Made by a program: the position numbers and the translations under genes. Positions 37,413-48,865 of a stretch of 64,000 nucleotides of DNA are shown piece after piece. Location of the stretch: the NCBI GenBank assembly GCA_023238725.1, contig CM041550.1, positions 10,308,440 to 10,372,439 on the forward strand, in the 5' to 3' direction. The stretch is from Scortum barcoo. Lineage: Eukaryota; Chordata; Actinopteri; Centrarchiformes; Terapontidae. The notes below the pieces were generated by a model. That model saw only the letters and a list, made by a program, of their open reading frames with translations. It did not search any database and was not told the DNA's origin. The first letter of the stretch is position 1. Each line of letters begins with the position of its first letter.

Positions 37413-37569
37413 GCCTGTCTGCAGTCCTACAGCTGACACACCGTGAAGCCCCTCTGCTTTATTATATGCAGCTCTACCATGACAGAAAACCTGCTGTCAT
37501 AAGAGATACCAAAACACTCAAATAGTGTCAGCCTCCATGTTAACGGTGCTCGAGCAGCCTTTATCAGCC

Positions 37570-37627
37570 TGCGTGTGTGTGTGTGTATATGTGTATATGT
37601 GTGTGTGTGTGTGTGTGTGAGTGTGTT
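37570..37627. repeat. GT microsatellite
   Basis: TG dinucleotide array interrupted by TATATG units, in dnajb2 intron 1. Confidence 0.9.
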
Positions 37628-37775
37628 TGTGCAGCAGGCCCGTCAGCAGCAGTTGTCAGATGCCACCACGCTGGAAATAACAGAGTAATAATACTCGTGT
37701 GAGCACATGGCAGGTCCCCAGGGGGCAGAGAAAGTTAAGTTTAGTTATTTTACCTCAGTTTTGGAAAGCACCCTC

Positions 37776-37776
37776 A

Positions 37777-37818
<42 letters not shown>
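37776..37818. repeat. CA microsatellite
   Basis: Uninterrupted CA array in dnajb2 intron 1. Confidence 0.95.
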
Positions 37819-37822
<4 letters not shown>

Positions 37823-37977
37823 GGCCTAAATGTGTGGAAGTCCACTAATGAGACTGGCATGGTGCTGACTGTGGCTATAATGGAAAGGCCTGACAGCACC
37901 GAGGTCTTCTCGTCTCAAGCACACACACGTTTGAAGAAGAAGCGTTTTATTTTACAAAGGCTGGGAGAAGCAAACTC

Positions 37978-38107
37978 CCTGCGACTGACAGGCGAGCAGT
38001 CCAGGGTGTGCCCGGCCTTTCGCCCAGTGACAGCTGGGATAGGCTCCAGCACCCCGTGACCCTGTGAGACAGGATAAGCACTACAGAAAATGGATGGATG
38101 GATGGAT
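37978..38107 (+). repeat. Dispersed teleost repeat with GGAT tail
   Basis: The block beginning CTGCGACTGACAGGCGAGCAG, followed by GCTGGGATAGGCTCCAGC and GGATAAGC and ending in repeated TGGATGGATG, has the form of a very common teleost interspersed element (a 3' LINE or SINE tail). It is non-coding and lies within dnajb2 intron 1. Confidence 0.7.
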
Positions 38108-38968
38108 GAAAGAAACAAAAAGACATTTGAATCTTAACAGGACATAAATGTCTCAATTATATCTCAATTCGCACATATGATTTTTAATTTGTATAATTTT
38201 TGCTACATTTTCCTACTACATTTTTATTTAATTTTTTTGGTTACTTTGTATTTTCCAGCATTTTGATTGTATGCATCAGTTTTTTCAGGGATACGTTTGG
38301 CGTTAAAGGGATAAAGCTGAAAAAACTTACAAATACAAAAATACATCTAATAAATGAATGAATATGGATAAATAAGATGAAGACATTTTATTAAATGAAA
38401 AAAAATCTGACCTCAACAAAATGGGAATTTGATGATGTCATTAAATAACATGTACGCGTAATTGTAAACAATTAAGATGATGATTGTAGATGTAGAAGAA
38501 TTAACAGGAGAGCGAGGGAGGTGTCAGTCAAGTTTAGTCTGAACGCACCCACAACAGTCCTGAGAAAAAAGCTTTAAACAGGCTCAGTAAAATGTTTGTT
38601 TGAGTGGATTTATACATTCTTCATAGATTCTTTAATTTAAAAAAAAAGAAATGACACATTTCTATAATGTAAATTTGTCAACACTTTAGTGTACAGAGTG
38701 ATAAACAACCACGTTTACACTGCCCTCCTCAGCCATTCCTCCGACGGCCCCCGCTGCATACCACCACTTGTCTGTAAAGTAAATACATGATGAGCAGTTG
38801 TTTCTTTTCCTTTTTTGGATTTTGTACGAGATACCACACATACCAAGGTTTTCCAAATGTTTTGCCATCACAGTGCAGAAATGTGTCTTTCCGGTCCGAA
38901 TTTCCCCAAATAAAACATTTTTTATTCTCCTCTCGGAGGCAGAGCAGTAAGGAGCGACAGGAGGCAAC

Positions 38969-39791
38969 ATGGTGGATTATTACAGCGTCCTGGGCGTGTC
39001 CAGAACAGCCACTCAGGACGACATCAAGAAGGCGTGAGTATCCTGAGAGTCTCTCTCAAGCGTCGGCACTCTCCTTTCAGAATATTAAAATGCAGTTCAT
39101 AAAATTTAGCTGTATTTAAAGCTATATTTAAAGTGTAAACTTTAACTTTTAACATTACATAAGCCTTGGAAAGTTTGAAGCTGCTTTGAAAATTGTAGTT
39201 TCTCAGTTTTATGTGTCTGGATTTTAGACCACATGTGAGTTTGATTTCAGACCAAATATTCAGAGCGCCAAATATACAGTTATATGTGATTTTCACTAAA
39301 GCTGTAAGAGGACCACTGGTATGAAAAATACAGATTTCTGAAAAATAAAGAGGCGCGTCTTATTTATAGTGCTTTGCTTGTTTGCTAAGAGAACACAGCA
39401 TTAGTGCAGTCTGTATCTGTATATATGTGTTTACCTATTTGTATAAGTCTGTTTGTGTTGTGTGTCCAGGTACAGGAAACTGGCGCTGAAATGGCATCCA
39501 GACAAAAATCCGAACAACAAGGAGGAGGCAGAGAAAAAATTCAAAGAACTGTCTGAGGCTTATGAAGTCCTGTCTGACAGTAAGTCAGGACAGCGTGCAT
39601 TTTAAAATATATTATTGTGTGTGTGTGAGTGATGACTGGCTGATACAGTGAGTCATAAATCTGAATTTCTGCGTGATGATGTCAGGCTCTTCAGAGAGGA
39701 GCTTCAGTCATAGATCTCTTAAATCAGTTTCCAACACATCAGTCGTTTCTTTAAGTTAACTCAGTGCATGTGTATGAGTTTGTATGAGAAA

Positions 39792-39823
<32 letters not shown>

Positions 39824-42800
39824 ATGTAGGTGTCTGTGGGTTTTTAAGTCACACTTAAATCGTACTCTTCCTCTGCTGCAGAGAGTAAGCGTGATGTGTA
39901 CGACAGATATGGAAACGAGGAAGTGCGACACACAGGTAAATAAAGATATTAAGATATTTTGCATCCATCCGAATTCTTACGGCACCATTTTAAGATTGAT
40001 AGTGTATTATGATTATGTTTTTCTTATCTTCTTTCTCCTTTTTCCCCCTCTCATGCTAATTATCCTTTCACCCATTAATACCATCTTTCTTTTTCTAATC
40101 CTCCTCATTCCTCTCCATCTTTCCTCCTCACTCTCTTTTCCATTCCCTTCCTCACGTTCCTCCTCTCTGCACCCCGATGTCGTACTTCTCCAGGCTCATC
40201 CAGCTCAGACTTCCCGTCAGATTTCTCAGGATTCACCTTCACATTCCGCAACCCCGACGAGGTGTTCAGAGAGTTTTTCTCTGGCCAGGATCCTTTCGCT
40301 AGCTTCTTTGGTAAGTCATGCACAGTACACATGTTGAAGCAGTTTTATGATTGTATTACAATCATTTGAGATCCAAATTGTATTTATTTTATTTAGTTAA
40401 GGATTGAAATTTCTTCTGTTTCTTTTATTTCTGTTAAAATCAAAGTTTTACATGTTGTTAGTTTCACAGGTCTTATTTTTTATGGATCCCTTATGGACAC
40501 CTGTTGACTTCTTGGCTTTGGCATTTTATGGCTAAAGTCTAACTTCTTCTTTTGAATTATAACAACTTACTTAATATTACATCTTGCCTAACAGTATTTA
40601 AGCGATAAAACTATAAGTGTCTCTCCTTCTCTTTCTCTCATTCAGATGATTTCTCGTCCTTTGGTGGCTCGGCTTCTCGGCTCGGCCCCGGTCGGTTCTT
40701 CTCTTTTCCTTCGACAGGAGGTAAACACTTACAAGCTAAATGAAGAAAGTTGCATTTTCTACTGTAGCTATGTCGTATTGCAGCTATAATGTGAAAAGCA
40801 CCAGAGCTGAACGGCCGTATCAGATATTGGAGTTTAAGCACAACAGACATGAAGTGATGCAAGCAGCCAAAAATCGATGGAGCATAGTAAAAATATAATA
40901 TATACAGTAATTTAATAATATACATTATATAATATTAATTATTTTTTAAACAAAATTCTAGTCTATGTTTAGATCTCATTGTAATCATACAATCTAAGGC
41001 ATCATATTTACACAACCTCTTAACTCACAGGTGAAACTCACCTAAACTTGGGTTATTGACACCTCACTCTGCATCACTACGCACTTGAATTCACATTTTC
41101 TGTGGCAGTAATATGGAAGTGGTGTTGTCTTTGCTCAGACTGAGGTTTCCTAATGATACATCAAAACGAATCATTCTCTTCTCTTCTGCTTTCCCTTCCT
41201 GATTGTCTGTCTGTCCTCAGTCGACTTTACCTCCTTCTCTTCTTCCTTGGGTGGTCTGGATGGGATGGACAGCTTGGGTGGAGGGATGAGCAACATCAAA
41301 TCAGTTTCCACTTCCACTCGCATCGTAAATGGAAAACGCACCACCACCAGGAAGTATGTGATGCTGTCTGTAGAGACGCTGCAGCTGAAGCTCGGCTCAC
41401 ACTGACATTTACACGAGTTTGCAGCTCAGATTGATAATGTAGTTTCTGATTTGGAATATATTCTTACATTTCTAGTGATTAATATTGTCCTGGCTGGGAT
41501 GGCATTTTTCATGCAAATGTTAAGCGGCAAACCGCTTGCTTTTCCTTCTCTTTGTGATTTGAATTTTATTTGAATGCAGCAGCATATTTAAGGTTTTATT
41601 TTTCTATGGTTGTGTTTTGCTTTTCTATTATTTTTATTACATTGGTGGAGCTTATATCACTGTAATCAAAGGTTACATGAATATTTAATGAATTTTCTTA
41701 TACAGGATTAAGTCTGAATTTATATTTCATAAAAGAGAGTAACAGACAGAGTGACACACACACAAATGCAAAAACAACTACAGAGGCATTTTAATGCTGC
41801 TGTTTATCTGTGTTTGTCTTTCTTACAGGATAAAGGAAAATGGGCAGGAAAGAACAGAGATTGAGGAGGATGGGGTGTTAAAGAGTGTCCTAATTAATGG
41901 TAAGACCACACACATGTTGAGGGATGTGATTAAGAAATGTGACTTTTATACCTGAAGTCTTTTATAATATTTGCTATCCTCTAACTTTTAGTTAACCGTT
42001 TCAGTGAATTGTGGTGCTTCCAGAAAAAAAAAGCACAAATTCAAACATAGAAGTTCTACAATACAGAATACAACACATACAAGAGATTAACTAAATTTCT
42101 CTAAAAACATTAAAATTTGTATTAGGAGAGATTTGAGATACTAAAACACAACACAGTGTAGATCTCATTGGTGCTCTTCATTATGCATTTCTGCGTGTTC
42201 TTGTGTATGTCGTTCCCAGGTGTGGAGGATGAAATGGCGCTCGCTCTGGAGCTGAGCCGGCGAGAAGGGCAGCCCCATCAGTCGCCTCAGAAACCCCGCA
42301 TCCAGAACAGATCCGAGACTGACCGATCCCGCGCCGCCCCGTACTCCTCGGCAGCGCAGCGGTCGTTCAGCTCTGCCCCCTTCTACCAGTACGGGGTTGC
42401 GGGGAGCAGCGAGGACGACGAAGACGACGAAGACCTGCAGATGGCTTTGGCCTGCAGCCTGTCAGAAATGGAAGCCCAGCAGAGAGCAGCTGCTTCCGAC
42501 TTCATATCAGGTGCTGGGGGCGGGGGCAGAGCAAAAAGTGGTGTCCATAAAGGAGACAGGACTGTTAAGACCACACATTATAACGTGACCAGCACTGAAA
42601 AGATTGTTGTAGGCGAGAATGGGGTAGAGCGGGAGTTTAAAATAAGCTCAGGGCCAGGAGGTAGGTGGGAGCAGGGAGGGAAAGAAACCAGGGGACCAGA
42701 CTTCTCTCCTGAGTCAAGCACAACCTCCAACTCTACTTCCAACATTACTTCCAACACCACACCGCTAAGCCAGTGCCCTGAAGAGGAGTTTGAACCTGCC

Positions 42801-42860
42801 GTAAAAAACAGCGATAGCAGTGCGAAAAAGAAAAAGAAGTGTGGGTGCTGTGTGTGCTAA
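38969..42860 (+). CDS. dnajb2: DnaJ homolog subfamily B member 2 (HSJ1), long form, 421 aa
   Basis: DNAJB2 stimulates Hsp70 ATPase and binds ubiquitin chains, steering clients to the proteasome; it is neuron-enriched in mammals. Coding exons: 38969-39033, 39470-39579, 39882-39935, 40194-40310, 40646-40720, 41221-41353, 41829-41899, 42220-42860; total 1266 nt, frame intact. The J-domain starts MVDYYSVLGVSRTA and has HPD at residues 31-33. A Gly/Ser/Phe-rich region follows (SDFSGFTFTF, DPFASFF), then TSTRIVNGKRTTTRK. Two ubiquitin-interacting motifs are in the last exon, EDEMALALELS (about 211-221) and EDLQMALACSLSE (about 279-291). The C-terminus KKKKKCGCCVC is polybasic and cysteine-rich and fits lipid attachment, comparable with the prenylated long form of human HSJ1. 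A shorter form using a donor at 42661 is likely. Confidence 0.96.
39798..39822. repeat. GA microsatellite
   Basis: Pure GA array in the intron between dnajb2 coding exons 2 and 3. Confidence 0.9.
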
Positions 42861-43249
42861 ACCAGTCTATGTGTGTACGTGTGTGTATTTGAGATGCCTT
42901 ATTCTTCATACTTACCTCAGTGTTGTGCCTACAGCCAGACTCTAACGTAATGCGATTGCCAGACACTTAATTTGAGGCAGTGCCTCCGCCGATCACAAGG
43001 CTTTCATGCAGCCTTAACAACTCTAAAAGAGTAAAATGAGTCAGCAATGTCTTGCTGGTTTCTTTTGTTGATTGACAACCCAGACATTTCCATATAATTT
43101 GCCAGTACAGTTTAAAGTTAACATTGTTCAGTCTTTATGTATGCAAAGCAATAGAGGAGGATTGTTTCAGAGCCTGTGTACATTTGCCAAATAGTTTAGG
43201 ATTAGGATGTGGACAAGTTTGTAGTGATTTAAATCCCAGTAGGGGCAAA

Positions 43250-43289
<40 letters not shown>

Positions 43290-43461
43290 TGTCTTTCTGT
43301 GCACGTCCGTGTGTGTTTGGCTCAGTTGAGACTCGGGCCGTAGAATTTTCTCATTCCTGCTCTCTGGCAAAGGGAAAGTGCGAGAACTGCGTCACAGTGT
43401 GAGACAATACATCCAATTCTAAAAAGGTCACATAACTTTTTCTTTTGTGATTTTCATCAAG

Positions 43462-43467
43462 AAATAA
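43462..43467 (+). terminator. Candidate poly(A) signal for the dnajb2 long form
   Basis: AATAAA about 600 bases after the long-form stop codon. Confidence 0.4.
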
Positions 43468-44764
43468 AAACCAGCTTGACTAAAAAGACCAGTCAGCTGA
43501 TACTATGGATAGAAAAGCACCTAAAGCACACACTCTCACTGTGTGCTCATACAAATAACTTGTAAATAATAAGTACACACAAGCGTTCCAGTTAGTATTG
43601 TTCAAACTGGTAGCCAAGACTTTACACTGTTGAAAAAGTTTCAGTCGTTATGAGCTCATGTGTCATTAAATGCAAATACATGTCTTGGCCTCGATGCACT
43701 TTAACTAAAATATCATTGCCATATTTGGTCAGATTGTAGATGGGGAGGGTGGGACTTTATGAAGCTGGAGGGCGAAGAACAGTGCAGAATGTGTACAGTG
43801 TCATGACTGATTGTAAGCCACAGCTACAGATAATCATAATGTAAATCTTTTATATTTTGATCCTTTGGTGCCTTCGCATGTGTTTAACTACTTTTCAGTG
43901 TGTTACATCACCGCAGCAAATGTGCCAAGTCTGACAAAACAAATGTGTTTTCGAGCAAAGCAAATGTATTTTAGTGCCCAAGTTGAATGGGGCTTTGTGG
44001 TTTTTGGATGATTTTTTTTTTTTTTTTTGGAGACATTGTGATGGTTGTGCGAATGTTTAAAAATGTGGAGCTTCAGGTTTGATTTCCCAGCTGTGAACGA
44101 TAAACCCCACCTGCTTCAGTTTAGCTGCTTAGTGAGCAAAATAACACAGACTTTTCTTTTTGCATCATAGTAATTATTACAAATCTGACAAAATGAAGGA
44201 CATATCTTTTGAGAATGAATCTAATTAGTCTGTCTTCAAATTTTGATGTTACATCTTTGCAGTTTACAGTCGTTTGTTGATCTATTTCAGCTGCTACCGG
44301 GATGTGTTTTAGTCTTATTGAGACAGTAGACGTTGGTATATACGTATACGTATATACACTCTTGCAGAAAAGCGAGATTAACTGTAATGAACAATGTAGT
44401 TAATGGTCCCGTCTCTGCACAGTTCTGGAAATGTGAAGAAAAACAAGCCACCGACTGTGACTGCCGCAGGAAAACTATATTCAGCTCGCCTGCCCGAGAT
44501 GTGGGTGTGTTATGTGGACAGAGAGAGCGAGACAGAGAGAGACAGAGAGAGTTCAGTTGTTTAGTGTGTCGTTTCCATGCTGCTGCTTAGTGAAACCCAA
44601 AAAATGCCTGATCCTAGACCTCTAATGAAGTCAAATTACAACTTGTTAGACACTACAAAGCACTAAAACACACACACTCATGCTTACATCCACAGTGGAA
44701 TACTAATAAGTGTTTGTGATCGTCACTGTATCTGTGAGCTGAGGCTGAGAATAACAGAGAGTCC

Positions 44765-44803
44765 TACCGGTGCCAGAACACAAAATAATTGCTGGCACCG
44801 GTA
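44765..44803. repeat. Perfect 12-bp inverted repeat
   Basis: TACCGGTGCCAG (44765-44776) is mirrored by CTGGCACCGGTA (44792-44803) around a 15-base loop. The stem is GC-rich and would be stable in RNA from the dnajb2 3' region. Confidence 0.9.
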
Positions 44804-46000
44804 ATGTTTTATAAAATATTTAGGACGCGCCTGTATGAATAACTACCTTGTGACAGGCAGCATCTCTGTCCTGCTTTCACGCTGCTTATAGAGTTTACGT
44901 AGCTGTCGTAGAGTTTTCACGAGTGCGTGTTTTATTTTATGTTGCATGAGTTTTGCTTTCACTTTGAAGGATAACCGTCGTCACCGGCAAAAAGCACAGC
45001 TGTGAGAACATCATCTGTCTTTGTTAATATCTTAGTGTTGACTCTGAGAAAGAGGCAGATGATTTCTCTTATAAAAAATATACCCATCTGTATTATTTGT
45101 ACTACATTGAACTGCCATGTGTTTTTGTTATTTTCATTTTTGGATTGTTAAAAGGGAAACAACAAATAAAGATTGAGTCGAAGAGGAGATGGGATATTGG
45201 ATTTTTTTTTCAGAATATGGCAGTTACACTTTTAGTAACACTTTTCCCACTAACGTCACTGTTTCCATGTTATACTGTACTCATACTAAGATTATCACTA
45301 CAACTAATAATGATACAACAGAACTTATTTGGTGTGCTTACATCAGATTTCACTCACTATGTGTCCAAAGTGTCCCTGTATAATTACTTCAGGCCTTTCC
45401 ATCCCGATCCTTTACACTTCCCCTGAAAACTGTATGTCGATCATTGCAAACCTGCTTGTTTCTCATCTGTTCATCTCTGCATTTTCACCCCTTTCCTCGT
45501 GTCTCCTCTAGTGTCTTCTTCTTGGTGTGTGATCACCAAGTTCCCCTCAGGAATGACAATTGTCAAGGTTTTACCCATGACCTAAACCCACAGCTTCATA
45601 CAGTTTGACCTGTAGTGTTTTAAGTTTTTTTTTTTTATTGAAAAGGAGGAAGAACTTCATTCATTAATAACTCAAAAGTTGTTTTCTGTTTTACAATAAA
45701 TCTGCCATCAAAACCTGTTAAAACAAGACCTGCCTCGTAGAGATCCGAGCTTGTTTATGCCACGTGCTTATTAAGAATGTCATTTTATCTCACAGTTTGC
45801 TATCAAACACACAAACTGTCTCTTCTGCTCACACTTCCATTCTGTATTTAGCTCACATGGTGACATCAGAATAATAAAACTTTTTTTTTTTAGTGAAGTG
45901 TAAAATAAGTAGCGTGACAAACACACATTGCAGAGCTAGATTACTAGGATTTAAGTTGGAATTTGCCATTTTGTCTTACACTTCCTGCTTCCTGTTTCAG

Positions 46001-46029
46001 ACTCAGACTTCGAGGCCTTCACAAGCTAA
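46001..46029 (+). CDS. dnajb2: Predicted alternative last coding exon of dnajb2 (short form)
   Basis: A good acceptor (pyrimidine-rich CTTCCTGCTTCCTGTTTCAG) is followed by a short frame DSDFEAFTS and a TAA. An internal donor of the last long-form exon (GGAG|GTAGGT at 42661) leaves phase 1, which joins this exon in frame, giving about 364 residues that keep the J-domain and both ubiquitin-interacting motifs but lose the cysteine-rich tail. Mammalian DNAJB2 also has soluble and lipid-anchored forms made by alternative 3' splicing. The prediction rests only on splice-site quality, phase and this parallel. Confidence 0.5.
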
Positions 46030-46535
46030 CCTGATTGGCTCATGCTGCTCTGTGCCCTAGCCCCGCCCTGAGGTAAAGAACCGGTGTGAACCTGAATCAC
46101 CCTGAAAGTTGCTCCTTCTCCTGCCCCACGTAGATCAGACCGGATGATTGAGCCCATCCATCGTAGAAGTCGTAAATAGAACAAGTGATGCCTGCAGGAT
46201 TTGCATTACTGATAAAAGTGTAACATGTCCTTGTGCATCTATTCTTACAGGTCAAGGGTCAATTTCCCATGATGCACTTGTCTCTCTCTGCCCACCACGT
46301 CTCCTACCCGCTGAATGACACTTAGAAAAGGAGAAAAAAGAAGACACAAATGTGTATTTTATGTATGTGTGTGAGTGTGTGTACATAGTTCACTGTGGAG
46401 CAAAAGACTGGAAACTTTGTATTTTGAAGTGAGGAATACTTCTAATCATCTCTGCATCAGCGGACTTGCTTCTGAATCATGCCTGCAAGTGTTGAACAAA
46501 TAAGAGAAATGCTTCGAAACATACAAAGCAGAGAA

Positions 46536-46541
46536 AATAAA
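46536..46541 (+). terminator. dnajb2 distal poly(A) signal
   Basis: AATAAA after about 500 bases of 3' UTR downstream of the distal exon. It faces the ptprna poly(A) signal on the other strand about 140 bp away. Confidence 0.6.
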
Positions 46542-46681
46542 GTATTTCCTGCTGACTACTGTGTATCAGTCGGTGGTAATTTTATCTGTGCGTCAGGAAA
46601 CATCAGGGTTAATATGGTGGTTTAAAAAAAAACAAACAAAAAAACGTGCACCTTTTGGTTTTTGCTGCATCACGTCACAAA

Positions 46682-46687
46682 TTTATT
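46682..46687 (-). terminator. ptprna poly(A) signal
   Basis: AATAAA on the minus strand about 1 kb downstream of the ptprna stop codon. The 3' UTR from 47695 down to here has no other gene and converges with dnajb2. Confidence 0.5.
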
Positions 46688-47695
46688 CAGGTCAAGTCAA
46701 AAATACATTTTTATAGATATTTTCTATCTGCCTGCTACATGAAATAAACACAATCATTAGGAAGGAATTATTTACATTAATCACATGGTCGTACACTGAG
46801 TGAGACAGGAAAACAAAGTTACTTTGTGCGCGGAGAGAGCGAGAGCGAGAGAAGGCGATGTGTGCTCCGCTGTCGATCGGACAGCATCCGAAAGGACTGG
46901 GACTTAAAGCAGACAATCGTGTTGTTGAGGCAAAGACGGGCCTCGCAAATAAAAAAAAACTTTCCAGAAACCAACACACACTAGACAGTAGAGTACAGTA
47001 CTCCAGTGACATGTAACACCACACCCAAAGAGAGTTAAAAATGGGCTGAAACCTTACTGCGGATCAGCATTTTTGATACGTTTGTGAGGGGGGTTTAGCG
47101 TTGTTATCATATTAGTCAGAAAAATCTGTAACATTGAACCTAACAGCCCCTAACAGACCGTCAGTTTTGGCGGTAAATCATCTGCTGCTGGTAACTGGTC
47201 ATCGTGTCCAGTCAAAGCGCTGATGAGGCAAAGATGGAATCAGATGGCAGTGAGATAAACAGTGGGACACTTTGCCGTTACGCCACCATGAAGCGCTTCC
47301 TATCCTTTCAGACTGTGGAAACCTCATCGGGATTCGCACAGGGCACAATGCAAGCACGTTTTTACTCTTTGTAGTTCACGTCTGATGGTCTCACTGGGTG
47401 GAAACTCCAGAGAGCAAAGACAGAGGTCAAAGTTTACATCCTGCCGAAAATGATTTCTCATAAAGGGAAGTTCCCAAAAAAAAAAAGCTTTTCAAAACCC
47501 AGAGAATGGAGTAGATGGTAAAATACTGCATGCTGCTGAAAACAAGAGCAGTAACTGCCCCAAGTGTGGTAGAGCAAATTCTTATTTACAGTGATGGCCG
47601 GACGTACATGATTGGATCGTACGAGCGTGTCCTCATGAGTTGTTTTTTTTCTCTGTGCCTGTGCATGTCCTCGCTGTTCCCTCAGCCACCGCAGC

Positions 47696-48821
47696 TTACT
47701 GTGGCAGGGCTTTCAATATGGCGTTCACTTCCTCAGCTACTGCAGTCAGCGCAAACTCAAACTGGTCCTGATCGGGAGGAATGGGAGAGAGAGAGAGAGA
47801 GAGTTGGGGAGAAGGGAGGGTGTGAGAGTTGGATCATCATGGAGGTCCACCTTGAAAGCTCAAGCTCAAATAATGCAAACACACACACACACACACACAG
47901 ATTGATGATACCTTGGTGCGGACTAAGCCTTGTCTCTGGTCTCTGATGTGCTCCAGTGAGGCTGCGATGTCAATCTCTTTCACTCCTATGGACGGTAACA
48001 GGAACAGTAAGAAAATAAAAGCCTTCTCTCTAAATCCTCCCAGAGTTTAAAGAAGTAGAGAGCAGGACACATAATAACAATGCATTTACTATGAAAGGTT
48101 TGAAACGAGTTTCCTCTGCTCTGGTCTTTAAATACAATTAAAAAAGTCAATTTAAACATAAACAGATTCATTTAGCTATGATTCTTACATTTAGCTGTGA
48201 ATTTATTTAAGCATTTAGCAAGAATTAAAAAGAAAATCTTATTGAGTAATGACTTTGTGAAGTCTTAAAATAAAACTTAAGTGTTTATAATTATGAATAT
48301 CATAGATGTGATCTGATTATACATGATGGTATTTGTATTAAAAAAATATGACATCAGTAATATTCCATGACACATATAAGTGTCTGTTAAGCTGCTTTGT
48401 GGAACAACCTCCATAAATGACAACATGCTTTCATGCATTCTGCATACCTTAACAATTGGTAATACATCAGTGTACACTCAGCTCCTATGAAGAAACTGTG
48501 ATAAAATTCTTCCTTCACCCCAAAACTTGTGCCATTTTAGTGAATACCCATCTGTGTGTGAGTGTGTGTGCGAGCGACTCACCCTTGGCCATGCGGTTCA
48601 GCACCATGTCAATGAGTATGTACGTGCCAGTCCTGCTAGTGCCATCACTGTGGGAGTGACAGGGATAATAAGGAAACTGTCAATGCACGTGTCATTCTTC
48701 GAGTGTTTGTCCTCAGTCTGCTTTCCAAACACACGTTGGCCATATTGTGTTTTTTCTCTGCCAATTTTGGCATTTCACAAAAATCTCACACTCAATTTTA
48801 CTTCTCTCCAGTCCGTTATTT

Positions 48822-48865
<44 letters not shown>

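Larger units (their letters stand above)
42861..46000 (+). other. dnajb2 long-form 3' UTR and downstream intron
   Basis: About 3.1 kb follows the long-form stop codon. It includes a GT microsatellite (about 43253-43288), an AATAAA at about 43462-43467 that could end the long transcript, a T run near 44012, a perfect hairpin at 44765-44803 and a second AATAAA near 45696. If the distal exon at 46001 is used, this stretch is also an intron for the short form. No other coding exon is seen. Confidence 0.6.
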
